Assembly (NCBI GenBank): GCA_963714035.1 | Contig: OY970224.1 | Span: 3,534,001 to 3,598,000 of the forward strand | Length of the DNA stretch: 64,000 bases | Reading direction: 5' to 3' | Origin: DATFVB01 sp963714035 | Lineage (GTDB): Bacteria > Acidobacteriota > Thermoanaerobaculia > UBA5066 > DATFVB01 | Part shown: in pieces, positions 35,677 to 45,511 of the stretch | Numbering within the stretch: position 1 is the first letter of the stretch | Layout: each line of letters begins with the position of its first letter | Program-made: the position numbers and the translations under genes | Notes under the pieces: generated by a model | What the model saw: the letters and a program-made list of their open reading frames with translations, nothing else | Database searches by the model: none | Told to the model about the DNA's origin: nothing

Positions 35677-36084
35677 TCACGCCGGCTGCGGCTGCGTGCA
35701 GGCCTTGCAGCGGCGCGCGTCCTTCGGGATGATCTCGCGGCACTCCGGGCACTCCTTCGTCGTCGGCGCGCCGGGCTTCGGAAGGAAGGCCTTCGTGATC
35801 GCGAAGACGACGATCGCGATGATCGTGAAATCGACGAGGCGGCCGATGAGGTCGCCGTACGCGATCGCATTCTCGGTGACCTTGCCCGCCGCGTCCGTCG
35901 CCCGCGACAGGACGATCTTCGCGTTGCGCCAGTCGCCCGCGGGGAGGAGGAGGCCGATGATCGGGTTGATGACGTCGTCGGCGACCGCCGCGACCACCTT
36001 TCCGATCCCGGCGCCGATGATCACGCCGATCGCGAGGGCGATCGCATTCTGCTTGAGGAGAAATTCCTTGAACTCCTTGATCAC
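35677..36084 (-). CDS. mscL: Large-conductance mechanosensitive channel MscL with zinc-ribbon tail, copy 1
   Basis: A 135-residue channel. TM1 (LLKQNAIALAIGVIIGAGIG) and TM2 (LIGRLVDFTIIAIVVFAITK) with the periplasmic loop between are as in MscL, which opens under hypo-osmotic shock. The C-terminal cytoplasmic helix is replaced by a short zinc-ribbon-like tail (CPECREIIPKDARRCKACTQ: Cys-x2-Cys-x10-Cys-x2-Cys). GTG start at 36084 after a G-rich ribosome binding site. It is a close paralogue of the gene at 37181. Confidence 0.9.
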   Translation of the reverse strand: MIKEFKEFLLKQNAIALAIGVIIGAGIGKVVAAVADDVINPIIGLLLPAGDWRNAKIVLSRATDAAGKVTENAIAYGDLIGRLVDFTIIAIVVFAITKAFLPKPGAPTTKECPECREIIPKDARRCKACTQPQPA

Positions 36085-36245
36085 GGGCGTCCCCCCTTTC
36101 TTCGCGGCCGTGGAAAGCGAGAAGCGCGACCGGGCGCTTCCGTTCGGCCGGGTCCGAAGGGAATATACCTTCGAGACGGTTCGCGGATCGAAGAATCGGG
36201 CGGAAAGGCCGATCTCTTGCAGGCGAGCGCTCCGGAGGGACGACG

Positions 36246-37037
36246 ATGCGGAATGCGACGGGCTCCCTGGCCGCTCTCGCCGCGGTGGCGTGGATGGGGT
36301 CGGTCGCCCCGGGTTTCGGCGCTCCGGAGACCGTGAACCCGGCTTCGCCGGCTTCCGGCGGAACGGTCGACGTCAACTCGGCGTCGCAGAGAGAGTTGGA
36401 GACGCTCCCCGGCGTGGGAAGTGCGGCTGCGAAGAAGATCATCGCCGGGCGTCCGTACGCCTCGGTCGCCGATCTCTCGCGGGCGGGCCTCTCGGCGAAC
36501 TCGATCGAACGGCTGACGCCTCTCGTCACCGCGGGAAGTGCCGCCAGGGCGGCGATCGCCCCCGGGGCCCCGTCAGGGGCGGCGAGTCACGGGAATGGGC
36601 CGGCCCGCTCTTCCTCCGGGGCGATCGATCTGAATGCGGCCTCGCCGAAGGAGCTGGAGGCGCTTCCCGGCGTCGGGAGCGCGGCCGCGAAGGAGATCGT
36701 CGCGGGCCGTCCCTATTCTTCGGTCGAGGACCTGGCGAGGGCGGGGCTCTCGGAAGAGGAGATCCAGAGGATCACCACCCTCGTGAAGGTCGACGCCGCC
36801 GCGGGAGCCCCGGCCACTCTTCCGGAGGGTCGGCCCCACCCGGCGCCGGCCGGAAAATCCTCCCGATCCCTGACGCCGCCCGCCCCGGGCATGGTGTGGG
36901 TCGACGCGGCCGCGAAGGTATATCGGCGCGAGGGCGACCCCGGGTACGGCCAGACGAAGGAAGGGAAGTTCATGACCGAGGCGGCCGCCATCAAGTCTGG
37001 ATATCGAGCCCTGAAGTCGGGCGAACCGAAGAAATGA
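36246..37037 (+). CDS. Exported protein with two ComEA-like helix-hairpin-helix domains
   Basis: A 263-residue protein. Signal peptide (1-26). Two near-identical helix-hairpin-helix modules (~39-100 VDVNSASQRELETLPGVGSA and ~126-185 IDLNAASPKELEALPGVGSA) are each followed by RPYxSVxDLxRAGLS; this is the ComEA/competence-type DNA-binding fold. A third segment (~215-260, GMVWVDAAAKVYRREGDPGY ...) is a short unknown domain found in other exported proteins. A periplasmic DNA-binding or uptake role is suggested but there is no competence operon here. It is framed by two mscL genes on the other strand. Confidence 0.8.
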   Translation: MRNATGSLAALAAVAWMGSVAPGFGAPETVNPASPASGGTVDVNSASQRELETLPGVGSAAAKKIIAGRPYASVADLSRAGLSANSIERLTPLVTAGSAARAAIAPGAPSGAASHGNGPARSSSGAIDLNAASPKELEALPGVGSAAAKEIVAGRPYSSVEDLARAGLSEEEIQRITTLVKVDAAAGAPATLPEGRPHPAPAGKSSRSLTPPAPGMVWVDAAAKVYRREGDPGYGQTKEGKFMTEAAAIKSGYRALKSGEPKK

Positions 37038-37180
37038 GGCCGGCGTTGCAGCGGTCGCACACCTGGGGTTCCCCGGCATGGGACAACAATACACGAATAT
37101 TGATCCTTCGACGGGCACGAGGCGCGCGACGCGGAACGCCGCGGGCGAATAGCGCCGCGTAGATCTCGGTCGCCCCGTCT

Positions 37181-37597
37181 TCATGCCGCCTGCGGCTGGC
37201 CGCATGCCTTGCAGCGGTGGGCGCCCGCCGGGATGACTTCCTCGCATTCCGGACAGCTCTTCGTCGCGATCTTCGAGGACGCCTTCGGGATGAACGCCTT
37301 CGCGATGAGGAAGACCACGATCCCGATGATGAAGAAGTCGATCACGCGGCCGATCAGGTCGCCGTAGGCGATCGCGTTCTCGGTCACCTTTCCGGCCCCG
37401 TCGACCGCGCGCGACAGGACGATCCTCGCGCTCCGCCAGTCGCCCGCCGGAAGCAGAAGTCCCGCGAGCGGGTTGATGACGTCGTCGGCGATCGCCGAAA
37501 CCAGCTTGCCGATCGCCGCGCCGATGATGACCCCGATCGCGAGCGCGAGCGCATTCTGCTTGAGCAGGAACTGCTTGAACTCGGTCCAGACGTTCAT
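37181..37597 (-). CDS. mscL: Large-conductance mechanosensitive channel MscL with zinc-ribbon tail, copy 2
   Basis: A 138-residue channel, more than half identical to the 35677 copy across both membrane helices. TM1 and TM2 (NALALAIGVIIGAAIG, IGRVIDFFIIGIVVFLIAKA) are intact, and the tail is a zinc ribbon, CPECEEVIPAGAHRCKACGQ. An ATG with GGAGG nine bases upstream gives a firm start. Having two copies in 2 kb may let hetero-pentamers form with different gating thresholds (inference). Confidence 0.9.
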   Translation of the reverse strand: MNVWTEFKQFLLKQNALALAIGVIIGAAIGKLVSAIADDVINPLAGLLLPAGDWRSARIVLSRAVDGAGKVTENAIAYGDLIGRVIDFFIIGIVVFLIAKAFIPKASSKIATKSCPECEEVIPAGAHRCKACGQPQAA

Positions 37598-37855
37598 GGT
37601 GGCCTCCTGGACCGATTATGGCGTCACGGGCGCGTCGCCGCCCGGCGGAATCCGTTGCGGAACTCGCGTGCGTGATTCCCGCAACCCTGTGTCACGGAGA
37701 GTGCACCGGGCCGAGCGCCGACGACTCGGTACTGCGCAGCCTTGCTCCAAGAGGAAGGATGTGACGCGGCCAGACGTGCTGGAAGACGGGCTCGGCGGGG
37801 GCAGCGGGTGGTGAAGGCACCGGGAGCGTACGTCGAGCCGCCCGCCAGCCCCTCC

Positions 37856-37887
37856 GGACCCGTATAACGGCGCGTATCGCCGCGTCA
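37856..37887 (-). repeat. 3'-flank repeat family E, copy after acnA
   Basis: The complement of this 32-bp stretch (starting TGACGCGGCGATACGC) matches 58193-58224, just after the mrp stop codon, with 3 mismatches. Both copies begin within a few bases of the stop codon. Confidence 0.75.
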
Positions 37888-37888
37888 G

Positions 37889-40681
<2,793 letters not shown>

Positions 40682-40687
40682 CGATTC

Positions 40688-40966
40688 CTAGTGTCCCTTC
40701 CCGGAAATAGCTTTACGGTCGTTCGGAGCGCCGCGGGGCGGGACGCAAGGCGGCGCGACGCAGGCGATACCCGAGTATCGTCGAGGAGAGCCAACGCCGC
40801 AGATCGCTCCGCGCCGCCCGAACCCTTTGGGCGCCCGCACATTGCGAACGATCCCTGCGTTGCTCGTCGGGTCCGATCGCTTCGGCATCTGTCCCCTCCT
40901 CGCGCCTTGATCTCGTCCGCAAGCCGCGGGCGCGCCCGTGAAGTTATTTCCGGGACGGGACACTAG
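40688..40966. mobile_element. MITE-like element B1
   Basis: About 279 bp. Outer ends CTAGTGTCCCTTCCCGGAAA and TTTCCGGGACGGGACACTAG pair (one mismatch), and the inside shares blocks GTTCGGAGCGCCGC, CGCCGCCCGAACCC, GCACATTGCGAACGATC and CGGCATCTG with 58246-58521. The ends share TAGTGTCC with the IS1-like element termini. No coding capacity. It lies directly before acnA. Confidence 0.75.
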
Positions 40967-41118
40967 CCTATCGCAACGCCTCCGGCGCGCCGGGTGGAAC
41001 GCATCCGGTAGCGGGTCGTCGCTTTTTAAGCGGTTCTACTCGGGTTAGGGATGCAGAAGGCGTGAAGAATAGAATCGAAGCAATTGGACCGAAGGCAACA
41101 TCGAAGCGGGGGCTCTCG

Positions 41119-41262
41119 CATCGCGGAAAGTCTCGCCGAAGGAGTTCCAGCGCGCGACAGCGGTCGCTGCCGCGAAGCGGGGGGCGCGGTAGCGCCGAGC
41201 GCGCCGGTCGCCGCGCACGCCAGTGCGCGAGCAACCGAGGCGAGGAGGTCTGCGATGCGGGA
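41119..41262 (+). repeat. Mosaic repeat family C, copy 2 (partial)
   Basis: Starts CATCGCGGAAAGTCTCGCCG (41119-41138) and ends CGAGGCGAGGAGGTCTGCGA (41236 onward); both blocks recur at 50773-50820, the start block in near-identical form. The middle differs between copies. Confidence 0.6.
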
Positions 41263-41388
41263 GTTTTCGCGTACGCGAGGTGGTAGCGGCGGCGCGGTCG
41301 AGCCACACAAGGCCGCGAGCGAAGCGAGCCGCCGCGCTACTTCTCCCCGCGGGAGAAGGTGGCGGCTGCAGGCCGCCGGATGAGGGAA

Positions 41389-41416
41389 TTGGGGCGAGCC
41401 GCGAGGCCGCTACAAT
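41389..41416 (+). promoter_or_regulatory. Possible promoter of the Asp-box gene
   Basis: TTGGGG (41389-41394) and TACAAT (41411-41416) with a 16-base spacer. The start codon is 41 bases beyond, with an intervening AGGAGG. Confidence 0.4.
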
Positions 41417-41456
41417 CGCGGCCACCGAGCCAGCGAAAACGACGGTAGGAGGAACG

Positions 41457-44400
41457 ATGAAACGGATCACGGCGGCGCTATGGTTGATCGCGGCGATGGT
41501 CGGTGTGCCGGGGTACGCCCGGACTCCCGCGCCGGAAACGGCCGACGTGCCGGAGAAGTCGGGAGAACCGAAACGCGCGTTCCCGGAGGAGGCGAAGAAG
41601 ACGACTTCGGCGCAGCCCGAGGAAAAGGAAGAGCCGCCGACTCCCGAGGAGCTCGAGGCCGAGAAGAAGGCGGGCCCGTTCGCGGGCCTCAAGTTCCGGT
41701 TCATCGGACCTCCGGGGAACCGCGTCAGCGCGGTGGTCGGCGTTCCGGGCGATCCGAACGTCTATTACGCGGGCGCCGCGTCGGGCGGCGTCTGGAAGTC
41801 GGTCGACGGCGGAAACGAGTGGAAGCCCGTCTTCGACAAGGAGGATGCCCTGTCGATCGGCGCGATCGCGATCGCCCCTTCCGACCCGAACGTCGTGTGG
41901 GTCGGCACGGGGGAGACGTTCATCCGCAGCAACGTCTCGATCGGTGACGGCGTCTACAAGTCGACGGACGCCGGAAAGACCTGGAAGCACATGGGGCTCG
42001 AGAAGACCGGGAGGATCGGGAGGGTCATCATCGACCCGCGCGACCCCGACACGGTCTTCGTCGCGGCGCTCGGGACCTGCTACGGGCCTCAGCCGGAGCG
42101 CGGCGTCTATCGGACGACCGACGGCGGGAAGAACTGGGAGCGGGTGCTCTTCGTCGACGAGAACACGGGAGCTTCAGACCTCGCGATCAATCCGAAGAAC
42201 CCGCGAATCCTTTTCGCCGGGACGTGGCAGATCGACATCAAGACCTGGGGAAGGAAGAGCGGCGGACCCGGCGGCGGCGTCTGGGTTTCGAAGGACGGCG
42301 GCTCGAAATGGAAGCAGATCAAGGAGCACGGCCTTCCCGACCCGCCGCTCGGGAAGATCGCGATTGGAATCGGAACGAACGATCCCGATCGCGTCTACGC
42401 GCTGATCGAAACGGGCGACAGGGGGTCGCTGTGGCGTTCCGACGACGGCGGCAACGGGTGGGCCCTCGTCAACCGGTCGCGGCTGTTGAACGAGCGGCCG
42501 CACTACTACTCGCGAATGCTCGTGATGCCCGACAACGCCAACGAGGTCTATTTCCCCTCGAACTCCATGGGCGTGACCTACGACGGCGGCGAGACGAGCG
42601 ACCAGGTCGACTGGGCTGGCGACAACCACGACATGTGGTCGGACCCGAAGGACGCCAATCGGATGATGATCGGAAGCGACATCGGCGTGCTGGTCTCGAC
42701 GACGCGCGGCCGGAGCTGGAACTGGACGCGCCTTCCGATCGCGCAGATGTACCACGTCGCGACGGACACCCGGATTCCCTACGAGGTCTACGGGCAGCTG
42801 CAGGACGGCGGCTCGATGCGCGGCCCGAGCCGCAATCCCGGCGGCGACGGGATTCCCTCCGCGCTCTGGACGACGACGGCCGGCTGCGAGACGGGCTGGA
42901 ACACGCCCGACCCCGTCGACCCGAACGTCGTGTGGGGCGGCTGCTACGCGGGTGTCGTCGAGCGATACGACGCCCGGACCCGGATGAGCCGCTCGGTCTC
43001 GGTGTGGCCCGAGCGCACGATGGGCGCCAACGCGGGCCAGGTCAAGCTCCGCATGAACTGGACGTTCCCGATCGCGATCTCTCCGCACGACCACAACACC
43101 GTTTACGTCGGGAGCCAGTACGTCCACGAGACGACCGACGGCGGCGAGCACTGGAAGACGATCAGCCCGGATCTCACGACGCAGGACCCGTCGATGATGG
43201 GCGATTCGGGCGGCCTTACGCTCGATAACCTCTCCGTCGAGTACGCCGGGGTGGTGTTTTCGATCGCGGAGTCGCCGCTGTCGAAAGGGGAGATCTGGGC
43301 GGGAACCAACGACGGCGTCGTGCAGGTCACGCGCGACGGCGGCGCGCACTGGTCGAACGTCACGCCTCCGAAAGGTCTGCTTCCGCCCAAGGGCACCGTC
43401 GATTCGGTCGAGCCGTCGCCCCACGCGAAGGGGACGTGCTACGTCTCGGTCGACCTGCACCAGGTCGACAACCGGAACCCGTTCGTCTTCAAGACGACGG
43501 ACTGGGGGAAGACGTGGAAGGCGATCGCGGGCGATCTCCCGAAGAGCCCGCTGTCGTACGTCCACGTCGTCCGCGAGGACCCGTTCCGCAAGGGAATGCT
43601 CTATGCGGGCACCGAGAACGGCCTGTGGGTTTCCTTCGACGACGGTGGGCGCTGGAGACCTCTGCAGGGGAAGCTGCCTCACGCGCCCGTCTCCTGGCTG
43701 ACGGTCGAGCCTCGGTTCCATGACCTCGTCGTTGCGACGTACGGGCGCGGTTTCTACATCCTCGACGACGTCACCGCGCTCGAGCGATGGGAGGAGCCGA
43801 AAGGGGACGCGCCGGTCATCCTCTTCCCGAACGTTCCCGCGTACCGGTTCCGTTCCGTCTCGCAGCCGGCGTACGCGCCGGTCGGCGCCGCCCACGGGAA
43901 GAACGGAGCGGACGGTGCGTACGTCACCTACTGGATGAAGAAGGAAGTTCCCAGGCCGAAGAAGAAGGACGAAGGCGCCGACGAAGTCCCGGAGAAGGAG
44001 AAGCCGCCCCTCGTGAAGATCCGGATCTACGACGCGGCGGGGAACAAGGTCCGATCGCTCCGAGGCTCGAACGAGAAGGGGTTCAACCGCGTGGACTGGG
44101 ACCTGCGCTACGACCCGGTCCGCGAGGTCCGGCTCCGCGCCACCCCTCCCGGAAACCGGCACGTCTGGGAAGAGAAGCGGTTCGTCGGGAAGGACCGCCG
44201 CCCGGTGCTCTACTACGGGATCGAGGAGGCCGGCCAGGGGCCGATCGTGCCGCCGGGAACCTATACGGCGAAGCTGGACGTGGGTGGCAGCGAGTATTCG
44301 ACGACGATCGAGGTGAGGAAGGACCCGAATTCCGGGGGGACCGCGGCGGACGTCGAGGAAGGGACGAAGTTCGCGCTTTCGATCTGGCGCGACACGAATG

Positions 44401-44882
44401 CCGTCGCCGAGATGATCAACCAGATCGAATGGGGCCGTCTCGAGGTCGAACGTCTCCGGAAGATGGTCCGCGCCGGCAACGGCGACGACTCCCTCGTCGA
44501 CGCCGCCGATGCGCTCGGTAAGAAGATGAGCGCGGTGGAGGCGGACCTGCTCCAGCCGACGATCGCCGAGGAGGACCAGAAGTCGTTCCGCGGACCGCTC
44601 GGCCTGTACCTGAAATTCATCTGGCTGAGCGCGGAGTCCGCGACGGGCGCCGCGGACGTTTCGGGAAATGCGGACCTCGGACCGACGCAGCCCGAGCGCG
44701 ACGTCTTCGCGCTGCTCGACGAGCGTCTGAACGAGACCCGGAAGAAGTTCGACGACCTGTTCGGGTCGGACGTGCCCGCGTTCAACCGCGCCATGGAGGG
44801 GAAGGGGCTCGGGACGATCGTTCCGGTCAAGGAAGTTCTGCCGGAATTCCCGCCGGCGAGGGAGAAGAAGGAAGACGACTGA
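41457..44882 (+). CDS. Exported VPS10/BNR (Asp-box) repeat glycosyl-hydrolase-like protein
   Basis: A 1141-residue protein starting at 41457 (AGGAGGAACG-ATG). Signal peptide (1-22). A Lys/Glu/Pro-rich linker (~25-75) leads to a long propeller-type domain built of Asp-box repeats, among them SVDGGNEWK, STDAGKTWK, TTDGGKNWE, SKDGGSKWK, TTDGGEHWK, TRDGGAHWS and TTDWGKTWK. It matches the sortilin/VPS10-like exoproteins common in Acidobacteria and Gemmatimonadota. A C-terminal ~350-residue part after a KKEVPRPKKKDEG linker resembles a beta-sandwich plus helical bundle. Substrate unknown; catalysis is not proven. Confidence 0.88.
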   Translation: MKRITAALWLIAAMVGVPGYARTPAPETADVPEKSGEPKRAFPEEAKKTTSAQPEEKEEPPTPEELEAEKKAGPFAGLKFRFIGPPGNRVSAVVGVPGDPNVYYAGAASGGVWKSVDGGNEWKPVFDKEDALSIGAIAIAPSDPNVVWVGTGETFIRSNVSIGDGVYKSTDAGKTWKHMGLEKTGRIGRVIIDPRDPDTVFVAALGTCYGPQPERGVYRTTDGGKNWERVLFVDENTGASDLAINPKNPRILFAGTWQIDIKTWGRKSGGPGGGVWVSKDGGSKWKQIKEHGLPDPPLGKIAIGIGTNDPDRVYALIETGDRGSLWRSDDGGNGWALVNRSRLLNERPHYYSRMLVMPDNANEVYFPSNSMGVTYDGGETSDQVDWAGDNHDMWSDPKDANRMMIGSDIGVLVSTTRGRSWNWTRLPIAQMYHVATDTRIPYEVYGQLQDGGSMRGPSRNPGGDGIPSALWTTTAGCETGWNTPDPVDPNVVWGGCYAGVVERYDARTRMSRSVSVWPERTMGANAGQVKLRMNWTFPIAISPHDHNTVYVGSQYVHETTDGGEHWKTISPDLTTQDPSMMGDSGGLTLDNLSVEYAGVVFSIAESPLSKGEIWAGTNDGVVQVTRDGGAHWSNVTPPKGLLPPKGTVDSVEPSPHAKGTCYVSVDLHQVDNRNPFVFKTTDWGKTWKAIAGDLPKSPLSYVHVVREDPFRKGMLYAGTENGLWVSFDDGGRWRPLQGKLPHAPVSWLTVEPRFHDLVVATYGRGFYILDDVTALERWEEPKGDAPVILFPNVPAYRFRSVSQPAYAPVGAAHGKNGADGAYVTYWMKKEVPRPKKKDEGADEVPEKEKPPLVKIRIYDAAGNKVRSLRGSNEKGFNRVDWDLRYDPVREVRLRATPPGNRHVWEEKRFVGKDRRPVLYYGIEEAGQGPIVPPGTYTAKLDVGGSEYSTTIEVRKDPNSGGTAADVEEGTKFALSIWRDTNAVAEMINQIEWGRLEVERLRKMVRAGNGDDSLVDAADALGKKMSAVEADLLQPTIAEEDQKSFRGPLGLYLKFIWLSAESATGAADVSGNADLGPTQPERDVFALLDERLNETRKKFDDLFGSDVPAFNRAMEGKGLGTIVPVKEVLPEFPPAREKKEDD

Positions 44883-45161
44883 GGGGCTCTCTCGCGCGAC
44901 CGCAGGATCGCGGGACGGCGGAGGCGATGCGCCGGGCGGGTCCTGCCGCGCGGCCGCCCTTTCGGCCCGGCCGGCGCCTTCGGCGGATAGGGTTCCAAGG
45001 CGGTGCGCGGCGGCCGGCTCCGAAAGGGACGACTGCGCGTCACCCGCCAAGTCGCATCGCGGCTTCCGTTCGCGATCCCGGGGCAGACGCTCGCTTCGCA
45101 GGCGTCGTCCGCTCGCGGACGACAGTCGGGAGGAAGCGCCTTGCGGCGCGGCCCTGGATGT

Positions 45162-45240
45162 GGCGCGGCGCGGGTCCGATGCGCCGCGCGTCTCGTTCGT
45201 TGCAGCAGAGCTGCGGGAATCGCCGGGGCGATTTCCGCAG
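45162..45240 (+). repeat. 79-bp direct repeat, copy D1
   Basis: GGCGCGGCGCGGGTCCGATG ... GCGATTTCCGCAG. It matches 45330-45408 with 3 mismatches. Confidence 0.85.
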
Positions 45241-45329
45241 GGGTCGAGAAATTCCGGACGTCGCCCGTGACGGACGACGCACCGCCGCGGGAGGGGCTAC
45301 ACGAAGCGCCCCCGTGAGGCTGCAGAGAA

Positions 45330-45408
45330 GGCGCGGCGCGAGTCCGATACGCCGCGCGTCTCGTTCATTGCAGCAGAGCTGCGGGAATCGCCGGGGCGAT
45401 TTCCGCAG
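45330..45408 (+). repeat. 79-bp direct repeat, copy D2
   Basis: Direct repeat of 45162-45240 in the same orientation, 168 bases downstream. It includes GTCTCGTTCATTGCAGCAGA, an internal GCTGCGG and the palindromic end CGGGGCGATTTCCG. Confidence 0.85.
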
Positions 45409-45511
45409 CCCGTTGCCGTCTTGTCGAGGCGCCCAAGCAGGACCGGGAATTTGACCGGTCTCCACGAATGACCGAAAATAAGCGTTTGGCCAAAGACGGC
45501 CAGGGAGTTCC

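Larger units (their letters stand above)
40682..41456 (+). other. Repeat-rich intergenic region between acnA and the Asp-box gene
   Basis: 775 bases with no credible gene. It contains MITE-like element B1 (40688-40966), part of mosaic repeat C (41119-41262), a stretch rich in short CG palindromes, and a likely promoter for the Asp-box gene (41389-41416). I see nothing else. Confidence 0.6.
44883..45511 (+). other. Intergenic region with duplicated 79-bp repeat, upstream of uvrA
   Basis: 629 bases, no credible gene. It is rich in CG palindromes and holds two direct copies of a 79-bp unit (45162-45240, 45330-45408). The last ~60 bases before uvrA (ACGAATGACCGAAAATAAGC) are A-rich and may contain the uvrA promoter, but no clear -35/-10 pair is visible. 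Confidence 0.55.

Noticed and set aside
40967..41060. Possible tRNA
   Set aside because: No acceptor stem or conserved T-loop sequence could be drawn.
42174..45050. A 958-codon minus-strand open frame opposite the Asp-box gene
   Set aside because: It is Arg/Asp/Pro-rich with no motif and is explained by the codon bias of the + strand gene.
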